A stretch of DNA of 27,854 nt from a virus: positions 1-27,854 of the IMG/VR virus record IMGVR_UViG_3300021364_000132; one strand, 5' to 3'. Below, piece by piece: positions 21,661 to 27,854 of this stretch. The position numbers were made by a program, and so were the translations under genes. Every line of letters begins with the position of its first letter. The first letter of the stretch is position 1. The notes under the pieces are model-generated. The model saw only the letters and a program-made list of their open reading frames with translations, ran no database searches and was not told where the DNA came from.

Positions 21661-22095
21661 ATGACTATGCACCTTGTAGGTCCTTATATGACCACTACAA
21701 ATTACAAGAAGCGTAAGGCAAAGAACCTTACAGACAATCAACGTAACAAATTAGAAGTTGAATGGCGCAAACACAATAAGCGTATGCGGCAAATGCATTG
21801 TCATGAAGCACAATTTGACACTTTAGATGATTACATTGCCTATACTAGGGGTGAGTATAAGCCGCAGAAAAGTGTGTCAAACGGGTCATATGTGCCGCAG
21901 AAAAGTGCAAACTATAGAGAAACTCCTAATTACCCAAGTTTGTCTAATAATATTGCAGGTTATGCACCAAAGCGTGAAAATCAGCAGTATACAGGCGACT
22001 ATATTATTGGTATCACTACAACACACAAGAGCAATCTTGTTCCTATCACAAGCAAAAAACAAGCTATCGAAGCATCACAGATGCGTAGGAATTAA
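21661..22095 (+). CDS. Hypothetical protein, 144 aa, with a short internal repeat
   Basis: Function unknown. The ATG at 21661 follows CAGGAG. Basic helical N-terminal part (about 13-45, Y-K-K-R-K-A-K-N-L-T) with His/Cys in M-H-C-H-E-A. A low-complexity middle repeats Y-x-P-Q-K-S (near 66-71 and 77-82), then Y-A-P-K-R, suggesting a flexible linker. A short beta-type C-terminal part follows. Its nested promoter is host-type, so early expression is likely. Confidence 0.6.
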   Translation: MTMHLVGPYMTTTNYKKRKAKNLTDNQRNKLEVEWRKHNKRMRQMHCHEAQFDTLDDYIAYTRGEYKPQKSVSNGSYVPQKSANYRETPNYPSLSNNIAGYAPKRENQQYTGDYIIGITTTHKSNLVPITSKKQAIEASQMRRN

Positions 22096-22124
22096 GTTAG
22101 TATTGAAGTTAGCACGAAAAACAG

Positions 22125-22132
22125 GTTAAATA
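22125..22132 (+). promoter_or_regulatory. Weak late-type promoter before the lysin
   Basis: GTTAAATA, with ACGAGG and the ATG at 22152 downstream. Only the TAAATA core matches. Confidence 0.35.
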
Positions 22133-22151
22133 TTACACGAGGTTTATAACC

Positions 22152-22676
22152 ATGAGATTTATTATAGGCACCATCTTAGGCGTAGCAGTTCTGTTCTCTA
22201 CAAATGCTACAATGGCAGAAGTTAAGTCATTGTACACTGCAGAGAGCAATCCTGAAGAGTATTGTCTTGCTTTGAATATCTATTACGAAGCAAGAAGCAG
22301 CAGTAAGGCAGACCAGGCGGCAGTAGCAGATGTTGTATTGAACAGAGTTAAGGACACACGGTATCCAAACACTATTTGCGAAGTAGTAAAACAAGGTAAA
22401 CAAAAGCCAAGTTGGAAAGATCCAAACAAAATGGTAATGGTGCGTAATGCTTGTCAGTTTAGTTGGTATTGCGACGGCAAAGCAGATGATCCATCAGATC
22501 AAGACGCTTGGATTTCGGCACAAACACTTGCTTATTATATGCTTTGGGACAAACAGTTTGTTGGAATAACAGAAGGCGCAACACACTATCATGCAAAGTA
22601 TGTAAATCCTAAATGGGCAAAACATAAAACACTTATTGGACGGATTGGACAACATATATTTTATAGATGGGATTAA
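22152..22676 (+). CDS. SleB-type cell wall hydrolase (candidate endolysin)
   Basis: A 174-residue protein with a signal-like N-terminus (hydrophobic 3-16, T-M-A at 20-22) and one Hydrolase_2/SleB domain. Y-Y-E-A-R carries the catalytic Glu46; A-V-A-D-V-V-L-N-R-V follows near 60, then T-I-C-E-V-V, C-Q-F-S-W-Y-C-D-G near 103-111, and A-T-H-Y-H near 145. The Cys pairs could form disulfides in the periplasm. The family cuts peptidoglycan glycan strands. The signal peptide suggests export by the host Sec system, or a signal-anchor-release lysin that needs no holin. It is translated three bases before the next membrane protein. Confidence 0.88.
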   Translation: MRFIIGTILGVAVLFSTNATMAEVKSLYTAESNPEEYCLALNIYYEARSSSKADQAAVADVVLNRVKDTRYPNTICEVVKQGKQKPSWKDPNKMVMVRNACQFSWYCDGKADDPSDQDAWISAQTLAYYMLWDKQFVGITEGATHYHAKYVNPKWAKHKTLIGRIGQHIFYRWD

Positions 22677-22679
22677 TGT

Positions 22680-24737
22680 ATGGCATTAGGAATATTAGTT
22701 TTAATTACCGCTCTTACAATTAGCGGTGTAGCAATTTATTACTCTATCGCAGGGCTTGTGGCAATCTTTGCCGCAGCCGCTTTCCCTATTATGGTTATGG
22801 GCGGCGCATTAGAAATCGGCAAACTAGTCACTGCGGTATGGTTACACAAGTATTGGAAGCAGGCAACTTGGTGGCTTAAAACTTATTTGACAACTGCTGT
22901 AATTGTGCTGATGTTTATAACAAGCATGGGCATTTTTGGTTTCCTTTCAAAGGCACATATTGAACAGACAAGTGCAAGCGAAGAAAGTATTGCACAGGTT
23001 GAACAAATTGATAGTGAGCTAGGTAGATTAAATGCTGTTATAGATCGTGCTGAAGCTAAGATAAAACAACTAGAGTCAAGCGGCACAGGTGCAGATGCCA
23101 ATATACAAGCACAAATTGATAAAGAGCAGGAACGTATAGATAAAGCATTTGAACGTATTCAACCTGCTATTACACAGCAAAATAAAATTATAGAAGATGC
23201 TAGAGCAGGCGATGCAAATCGAACAAAACCATACGAAGATCAACTAACAAGTATTCAAGCAGAAATACTTAGACTTGAAACTAGTGCAAGAGAATACGAA
23301 GGAAAAATTGCAAATCTAAGTGCTGATACAAGTGCAGTAGATCCTTTACTTGAACAAATAGATACAATTGAAAAAGAAATTATTCGTGTAACAAACCAAG
23401 TTAATAGTGGTGAACGAGATCAGATTAGAGCAGGGCAAGCAATTATTGGTGTAACAAGTGATGGAGCATTTGGTAATAATACCCGTAAAGCTCTGGTTGC
23501 TTGGGTTGCGGCCCAGCGTGAACGCATAACACAAATACAAGGCGACATCAGCAAACTTCGTCAAAATGCTACAACTACAGTTGACACAGAACGTGAACGC
23601 CTAGCAGGTGTTGTTAAAGATATTCGACAGACACAGATACCTGCATTAAAAGATCGCGAATTGACTATGTTAAGCAAGATCGACGAAGTACGTCAAACAG
23701 AGTCACCAGTAATTCAAACAGCAAGAGATGAAATACAAAGACTACGCAAAAGTGCAGAAGACCAGGTTGCTAACAGCCAAGCACTGATTGAACGTCTAAG
23801 ATCACAACTAGCACAGACAGACAAGGCTGATGAAATAGATGCGGCAGTAGATGAGCAACTAGCACGTATCAAAAAAGCAGAAGACGAGATAGACACATTA
23901 ACAGAAGAAAAATATGCTTTACAAGCAGAATACAGGAAATTAGAAGCAGAAGTAGGACCAATCAAATACATTGCAGAATTTGTATATGGAGACACAGCAG
24001 ACAATACTGTTCTTGAGGAAGCAGTTCGTTGGGTGATACTTATTATTATATTTGTATTTGACCCACTAGCAGTCTTATTGCTGATAGCAAGCCAATATAC
24101 CTTTGAGTTTAGAAAACGCAAAGATGACCGCGGTGACTGGCTTCGGCAATACGAGCAAGCAAGGGCACAACGAATAGTTGACAACCCTGGCTATACTGTT
24201 AATACTCCTGAGAAGGAGACTGAAGAAAAAAATGAAGAAGGAGAAGTAGATGATATACCACCTACTAAAGATCCAATTGATGAGCCTACAAATGATGGAC
24301 ACAATGATGAAAACCAACTTGAGCTACCATTACAAGAAGTCAATGTGGACAGCGATGAACGAATGGGGCAAGATAGCGATGGGGCAAGTGTTCCAGCAGG
24401 GCAGACAGTGGAGGAGGACACAGGACCTTTACTTACAACTGCCGAGGAACAAGAAAGAGCCCAAGAACTAGAAGAACAAGAACAACTTGAAGATTGGCAA
24501 AAAGCTAAACGTCAATGGAAAGATGAAAATCCAGATAGCACTATCAAGGAACAAAAGCAAGCATATATACAAGGTAAGTTAGATGAAGTTCCTTGGCAGA
24601 AGTATTTGCCTACTAAAAAGTATATCATGCTAGAAAAAGGCGAGCAAGTCAAGAAAGAAACTAATCCAACATATGAACAAAATGCCGAGCAAGGCAATAA
24701 TACAATATGGCAACGGATACAACGTGACAAAGATTAG
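22680..24737 (+). CDS. Large membrane-anchored coiled-coil protein with a peptidoglycan-binding-like segment
   Basis: A 685-residue protein. Three membrane segments lie near residues 4-22, 27-46 and 68-90. A long Glu/Gln-rich coiled coil (about 100-440) is interrupted near 256-271 by G-V-T-S-D-G-A-F-G-N-N-T-R-K-A-L, which resembles the core repeat of peptidoglycan-binding domain 1. A further hydrophobic pair lies near 449-475. The last 200 residues are acidic, low-complexity and probably cytoplasmic. I recall similar 'coil-containing' membrane proteins in marine T4-like phages. A spanin-like or envelope-remodelling role next to the lysin is plausible but not shown. Confidence 0.7.
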   Translation: MALGILVLITALTISGVAIYYSIAGLVAIFAAAAFPIMVMGGALEIGKLVTAVWLHKYWKQATWWLKTYLTTAVIVLMFITSMGIFGFLSKAHIEQTSASEESIAQVEQIDSELGRLNAVIDRAEAKIKQLESSGTGADANIQAQIDKEQERIDKAFERIQPAITQQNKIIEDARAGDANRTKPYEDQLTSIQAEILRLETSAREYEGKIANLSADTSAVDPLLEQIDTIEKEIIRVTNQVNSGERDQIRAGQAIIGVTSDGAFGNNTRKALVAWVAAQRERITQIQGDISKLRQNATTTVDTERERLAGVVKDIRQTQIPALKDRELTMLSKIDEVRQTESPVIQTARDEIQRLRKSAEDQVANSQALIERLRSQLAQTDKADEIDAAVDEQLARIKKAEDEIDTLTEEKYALQAEYRKLEAEVGPIKYIAEFVYGDTADNTVLEEAVRWVILIIIFVFDPLAVLLLIASQYTFEFRKRKDDRGDWLRQYEQARAQRIVDNPGYTVNTPEKETEEKNEEGEVDDIPPTKDPIDEPTNDGHNDENQLELPLQEVNVDSDERMGQDSDGASVPAGQTVEEDTGPLLTTAEEQERAQELEEQEQLEDWQKAKRQWKDENPDSTIKEQKQAYIQGKLDEVPWQKYLPTKKYIMLEKGEQVKKETNPTYEQNAEQGNNTIWQRIQRDKD

Positions 24738-25125
24738 ATTAATTACTCCACCTGACATACTATACAATAACACTTATAGTATTGTTTTAATCTGTCCTAG
24801 TAAAGGACTAAAATTAGAGCTACAAAAACATCTAGAAACTATAGAGTTTGATGTTAATGTCTATGTTTTAGAAAATGATAATATAGATATAAAATGGCTC
24901 TTGACTTTGATCAAGCAATCAAATATTGTAATTTATGATGTTGATAATTCAGATAATGTTGTAAAGAATTTTACAAGTTATTTAATTTCACATGACAATG
25001 TTTTTTGGTTGACAAATACTGAATACCTGTATTATAATATATTAAGTGATAACAGGCAATACAATCTAGATTTCTTATCAGACACATTTGGAGGTTACAT
25101 TGAGAAGAAACAACAACATCAATAA
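24724..25125 (+). CDS. Hypothetical protein, 133 aa, GTG start
   Basis: The GTG at 24724 is preferred over an upstream ATG (24673) inside the preceding gene because the recognisable sequence starts at T-K-I-R-L-I-T-P-P-D. An alternating alpha/beta pattern with several strands (YSIVLICP, VNVYVLE, IVIYDVD, VFWLTN) suggests a small Rossmann-like or receiver-like fold. I recall similar proteins in marine T4-like phages but no function. It is very AT-rich, more so than its neighbours. It overlaps the S21 gene by 26 bases and contains its ribosome-binding site. Confidence 0.6.
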   Translation: MTKIRLITPPDILYNNTYSIVLICPSKGLKLELQKHLETIEFDVNVYVLENDNIDIKWLLTLIKQSNIVIYDVDNSDNVVKNFTSYLISHDNVFWLTNTEYLYYNILSDNRQYNLDFLSDTFGGYIEKKQQHQ

Positions 25126-25360
25126 TAATAAGAAAGGCGAGCGTCAAAAGACAGGCCTATCTGTTGAGGTGCGTAACGGTGATTTCAATTACGCATTACG
25201 TAAATTTAAAAAGAAAGTTCAAGAGGACGGAATCCTACAAGAACTTAGAGAACGTCAATTTTATACAAAACCTAGTGAAAAGCGTAAGAAAGCAAAAGCT
25301 GCTGGTAGAGCTCGTTGGCTTAAGAAAGTAAAAAAACGTGAGCAGGATTTAGGTTATTAA
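25100..25360 (+). CDS. rpsU: Ribosomal protein bS21
   Basis: An 86-residue basic protein. The core [20 protein letters not shown], then R-E-R-Q-F-Y[11 protein letters not shown], is the full bS21 signature. A TTG start at 25100 is chosen because GGAGG lies five bases upstream; an earlier in-frame TTG (25088) overlaps that site. bS21 sits by the anti-Shine-Dalgarno end of 16S rRNA and affects initiation. Phage copies, reported in several marine phages including pelagiphages, may replace host bS21 and favour phage mRNAs. The N-terminal Asn-rich stretch (N-N-N-I-N-N-N) is an extension to the usual family start. Confidence 0.92.
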   Translation: MRRNNNINNNKKGERQKTGLSVEVRNGDFNYALRKFKKKVQEDGILQELRERQFYTKPSEKRKKAKAAGRARWLKKVKKREQDLGY

Positions 25361-25362
25361 AA

Positions 25363-26520
25363 ATGCGTCTTGAGTCAGATAACAAATTAGATTACAAAGA
25401 TGTTTTGATACGTCCTAAGCGTAGTACATTAGGCAGTCGTAAACAAGTTGATCTAGAACGAGGCTATACATGGCGTAATTGGCAGCCAGAAGATATGACT
25501 ATGGAGCAAATACGTCCTGATAACCGTCATTGGCGTGGTGTTCCTATTATGGCTGCTAACATGGACGGTGTTGGTACGTTCGCTATCGCCGATAAATTGG
25601 CTGCTGGCGGCTTATTCACTTGCTTGAAGAAAACTTATTCTGTGCAAGAGCTTGTGGGTTATTTTGACACTGATATGTATGAACGTACAAACTATGTTGC
25701 TATGAGTATCGGTATTACTGATACTGACCATCAAAAGTTTCGTGACGTATACGAGCAAGCAGACGGTAATCTAAAATATGTTTGTATTGATGTAGCAAAT
25801 GGGTATAGTGAGCGTTTTGTTGCGTTTGTACGGCAGTTTAGACAGCTGTATCCACAAATTGTAATTATTGCAGGTAACGTAGTTACTGGCGAAATGACGG
25901 AGGAACTTATCCTTGCAGGAGCTGATATTGTTAAAGTGGGCATTGGTCCCGGGAGTGTTTGCACTACTCGCATACAAACTGGTGTTGGATATCCGCAGTT
26001 ATCTGCGGTTATCGAGTGCGCAGATGCCGCACATGGACTTGGGGGTCACGTTATTGCTGACGGCGGGTGTACTTGCCCTGGAGATGTCGCTAAAGCCTTT
26101 GCAGGCGGAGCAGATTTTGTTATGCTTGGCGGGATGCTTGCTGGGCACGATGAAGGCGGTGGGGAAGTAATCACCAAATATTACGCAACAGGTGAACACT
26201 GGTTTAAGCAAAATGACGAAACCTATCATCCTGTAATAGAAAACAAGCAGTTTGTACAATTCTACGGAATGAGTTCAAAGGCCGCGAACGACAAACATTT
26301 TGGTGGCCTTAAGGAGTATAGAAGTAGTGAAGGACGAGAAGTTCTTGTGCCTTACAGAGGAGCAGTGGGTAATACTATTCAAAATATTTTGGGTGGGTTG
26401 CGTTCTGCTTGTACTTACGCAGGTGCAGTAAGATTAAAGCATCTAAGTAAATGCACCACGTTTGTGCGTTGTACACAAACGCACAATGCAGTATACGAAA
26501 AAAACACAGTCGGATTTTAA
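25363..26520 (+). CDS. guaC: GMP reductase
   Basis: A 385-residue TIM-barrel enzyme of the IMPDH/GMPR family. It aligns closely with E. coli GuaC from memory: [12 protein letters not shown] near 13-24, M-A-A-N-M-D near 63-68, [10 protein letters not shown] near 141, the catalytic loop [11 protein letters not shown] (active Cys near 203), and [15 protein letters not shown] near 236. There is no CBS domain, which favours GMP reductase over IMP dehydrogenase. It converts GMP to IMP with NADPH and ammonia release, feeding adenine nucleotides. It starts two bases after the S21 stop. It is slightly longer than E. coli GuaC (about 347), mainly by inserts near 40-60 and 275-290. Confidence 0.93.
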   Translation: MRLESDNKLDYKDVLIRPKRSTLGSRKQVDLERGYTWRNWQPEDMTMEQIRPDNRHWRGVPIMAANMDGVGTFAIADKLAAGGLFTCLKKTYSVQELVGYFDTDMYERTNYVAMSIGITDTDHQKFRDVYEQADGNLKYVCIDVANGYSERFVAFVRQFRQLYPQIVIIAGNVVTGEMTEELILAGADIVKVGIGPGSVCTTRIQTGVGYPQLSAVIECADAAHGLGGHVIADGGCTCPGDVAKAFAGGADFVMLGGMLAGHDEGGGEVITKYYATGEHWFKQNDETYHPVIENKQFVQFYGMSSKAANDKHFGGLKEYRSSEGREVLVPYRGAVGNTIQNILGGLRSACTYAGAVRLKHLSKCTTFVRCTQTHNAVYEKNTVGF

Positions 26521-26539
26521 ACCAAGTTGTTGCAAAAGA

Positions 26540-26547
26540 GATAAATG
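26540..26547 (+). promoter_or_regulatory. Weak late-type promoter
   Basis: GATAAATG, one mismatch from the late motif, followed by ACGGAGG and the ATG at 26572. Confidence 0.3.
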
Positions 26548-26571
26548 TTCTGTACTTACAACGGAGGATTT

Positions 26572-27144
26572 ATGAAACTTGCAACAACTTTTATTATTTT
26601 ACTTTTAACGGCCTTTCCAGCTCTTGCTGATATAGAAAGATTTGAAAGGACTGAACTTAACTTTGATTTTAAAGTCAACAATGAACTTAGTTTCGGAATA
26701 AAACAATTCCATAACCATCCAGATAATCACGAATGGATAAGATATAAAATAAAGGATACTCCTTATCAATTTGAGTACAGACGTCAAACTCTTAACGATC
26801 AAAAACTGAATAACGTCCGTTTTCAAATTAAACATTATGATAACGGATTTTTTTATTGGTCACGATTTGAATATAGAGAGCGGCAACGTAGAGATAATCA
26901 ATTACGTTATAGACCAAGAATAGGATATAAATGGCAAAAGTATGAATTGATAGGACAACCATACATATTTGTAGAGCCGCATTACGTAATAGATACCAAA
27001 CAAATTCCCTTGATAATGACTTATGTTGGAACAAAGTGGAAAGGCAAAAAAGTAGACTATGGAATTTTTGTACAGACACAGTCTAATGACAGATATCAGC
27101 CAAGAAGAATATGGGTTGGCACTGAAATATTAATAAAATTTTAG
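26572..27144 (+). CDS. Secreted outer-membrane beta-barrel-like protein, 190 aa
   Basis: The ATG at 26572 follows CGGAGG and begins a clear signal peptide (M-K-L, hydrophobic core, A-L-A at 17-19). The mature part is rich in aromatic and charged residues in alternating strands (Y-R-P-R-I-G-Y-K-W, P-Y-I-F-V-E-P-H-Y), like eight- to ten-stranded small outer membrane barrels, and ends I-L-I-K-F with a terminal Phe. It is the second such protein in this window and shows no obvious sequence likeness to the first. It could alter the host surface in infection; the function is not known. Confidence 0.72.
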   Translation: MKLATTFIILLLTAFPALADIERFERTELNFDFKVNNELSFGIKQFHNHPDNHEWIRYKIKDTPYQFEYRRQTLNDQKLNNVRFQIKHYDNGFFYWSRFEYRERQRRDNQLRYRPRIGYKWQKYELIGQPYIFVEPHYVIDTKQIPLIMTYVGTKWKGKKVDYGIFVQTQSNDRYQPRRIWVGTEILIKF

Positions 27145-27192
27145 TTGACAATCGTTCTTTTTTATTATATTATAGTATTATGATGATAAATA
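27145..27192 (+). promoter_or_regulatory. Sigma70-like and late promoters before hsp20
   Basis: TTGACA (27145-27150), a 17-nt spacer and TATTAT (27168-27173), then GATAAATA (27185-27192). Early and late promoters are stacked, as at 451 and 19551. AAAGGAG precedes the ATG at 27248. Confidence 0.7.
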
Positions 27193-27247
27193 AAACGTGC
27201 GCCGAAAAGGGCACAAATGTTAACTTGCTTATTAAAGGAGAAAAAAC

Positions 27248-27712
27248 ATGACAAGACTAACAACTCTAGACCTACCTAACTTTCACAGAGCAACTATTGG
27301 CTTTGACAGACTATTCAATGAACTAGAACGTTCATTTGCAAACAGTCCAAACGGTAACGGTTATCCTCCATACAACATTGCACAAATCAACGAAGACGAG
27401 TATATGATCTCTCTTGCGGTTGCTGGCTTTGGTATGGATAACTTAGAAATTACTAAAGACGGTAATATTTTGAGAGTAGAAGGAACAGCTCCTAAAGGAG
27501 GAGATGAAGTAAACTATCTACACAAGGGCATCGGTGGCCGAAACTTCCGTAGAGAGTTTACACTTGCTGATCACGTAGAAGTGCATTGTGCAAACCTTGA
27601 ACTAGGTATGCTAAACATCCACTTGAAGCGTGAAGTTCCAGAAGAGTTACAACCTAAGCGTATTAAAATCGTAGATGGTAACAATATTCTAGAAGGCGAA
27701 ACTCAAGAATAA
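27248..27712 (+). CDS. Small heat-shock protein Hsp20 (IbpA-type)
   Basis: A 154-residue protein. The N-terminus (F-D-R-L-F-N-E-L-E) is typical of IbpA-type proteins. The alpha-crystallin domain covers about 40-130, with Y-N-I at its opening, L-A-V-A-G-F, the L-x-V-E-G-T strand, G-I-G-G-R-N-F-R-R-E-F and a G-M-L-N-I-H-L near 118-124. The C-terminal I-x-I motif is R-I-K-I (139-141). It holds unfolded proteins for refolding. Hsp20 is common in marine T4-like phages, where a role in virion folding or stress is suspected. Stacked promoters imply expression throughout infection. Confidence 0.93.
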   Translation: MTRLTTLDLPNFHRATIGFDRLFNELERSFANSPNGNGYPPYNIAQINEDEYMISLAVAGFGMDNLEITKDGNILRVEGTAPKGGDEVNYLHKGIGGRNFRREFTLADHVEVHCANLELGMLNIHLKREVPEELQPKRIKIVDGNNILEGETQE

Positions 27713-27719
27713 TATAGTT

Positions 27720-27744
27720 AGGGGGGAAGGTATCCCCCCTCTTT
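27720..27744 (+). terminator. Rho-independent terminator after hsp20
   Basis: Eight-base stem AGGGGGGA/TCCCCCCT with a 5-nt loop, followed by CTTTT. Confidence 0.88.
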
Positions 27745-27759
27745 TCCAAGGAGAATGTA

Positions 27760-27854
27760 ATGTCAGCTGATATTGATATTTTAGAAGAAATTGTTATCGA
27801 CGAAAAAATTAAAGATACTGCATTTGAACCACCTCTATATAAGGTAATTCTTTT
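27760..27854 (+). CDS. clpS: Probable ClpS adaptor (N-terminal part, cut by window edge)
   Basis: An ATG at 27760 follows AAGGAGAATGTA; 31 codons are visible to the edge. After an acidic stretch (D-I-L-E-E-I-V-I-D-E-K) it reads F-E-P-P-L-Y-K-V-I-L, matching the ClpS opening (K-P-P-x-x-Y-K-V-x-L, normally followed by N-D-D). ClpS binds the N-domain of ClpA and steers ClpAP to N-end-rule substrates, and in E. coli it hinders degradation of SsrA-tagged proteins. Only the first strand is seen, so the call depends on the sequence beyond the edge. Confidence 0.6.
   Translation, partial: MSADIDILEEIVIDEKIKDTAFEPPLYKVIL

Noticed and set aside
21827-22129. Second open frame overlapping the 144-aa gene
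   Set aside because: No ribosome-binding site and a composition typical of an out-of-frame reading; the other frame starts right after CAGGAG.
23714-24184. 156-residue minus-strand open frame within the coiled-coil gene
   Set aside because: Ser/Ala-rich shadow of Glu/Gln-rich coding sequence, no start signal, and the plus-strand gene is clearly real.
1-27854. T4-type middle promoters with MotA boxes
   Set aside because: I saw no consistent MotA-like box before TAnnnT sequences; the TTGACA -35 with 17-nt spacing explains the non-late promoters.
1-27854. Insertion sequences, integrase or attachment sites
   Set aside because: No transposase, recombinase, long terminal repeats or target duplications were seen; the window reads as a continuous lytic-phage genome.

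Overview
The window is part of a T4-like (contractile-tailed, large-genome) marine phage genome that most likely infects an alphaproteobacterium, with SAR11 or a relative as the best guess. The phage call rests on tightly packed short genes with 1-4 nt overlaps, a PAAR tail-spike tip, a tail-fibre/beta-helix protein, a SleB-type lysin and many small proteins of the kind seen in marine T4-like phages. It also rests on about sixteen copies of a T4-type late promoter motif (nnTAAATA) set before genes, plus a separate series of TTGACA-N17-TAnnnT promoters. The host guess rests on a circularly permuted (two-piece) tmRNA gene of the alphaproteobacterial kind, a DUF1127 protein and AT-rich sequence.

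Layout. 1-561: end of a leftward DUF1127 gene with a long structured leader, and a divergent promoter region. 562-2589: rightward phosphate-permease-like gene, a small gene that may be leaderless, and a short nucleotide-sugar dehydrogenase. 2586-3567: leftward class 3 lipase and a small protein. 3633-11040: a long rightward late block of small structural or head-associated proteins, including a putative nucleotidyltransferase, a ligase-fold protein and two tandem basic paralogues. 11100-12105: Nfu-type Fe-S protein and a PD-(D/E)XK nuclease. 12128-14244: tail fibre/spike and a companion protein. 14285-18026: nrdA, nrdB and glutaredoxin. 18023-19570: PAAR tip, an Hc1-like basic protein and unknowns. 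19571-19851: permuted tmRNA. 19947-22676: outer-membrane-type protein, small basic and membrane proteins, thermonuclease, SleB lysin. 22680-27854: large membrane coiled-coil protein, ribosomal protein bS21, GMP reductase, a second outer-membrane-type protein, Hsp20, and the start of a probable clpS at the right edge.

How it fits together. Three themes stand out. First, host metabolism: phosphate uptake, ribonucleotide reduction with its glutaredoxin, GMP to IMP conversion, and Fe-S cluster supply. Second, control of translation and protein quality: tmRNA, bS21, Hsp20 and probably ClpS lie within about 8.3 kb. Third, a block of late genes whose products share short N-termini ending in (I/L)-x-E. 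This resembles the capsid-targeting/prohead-protease signal of T4 internal head proteins, so these proteins, including two enzyme-like ones, may be packaged and injected. All functions are read from sequence motifs alone; no database search was possible.
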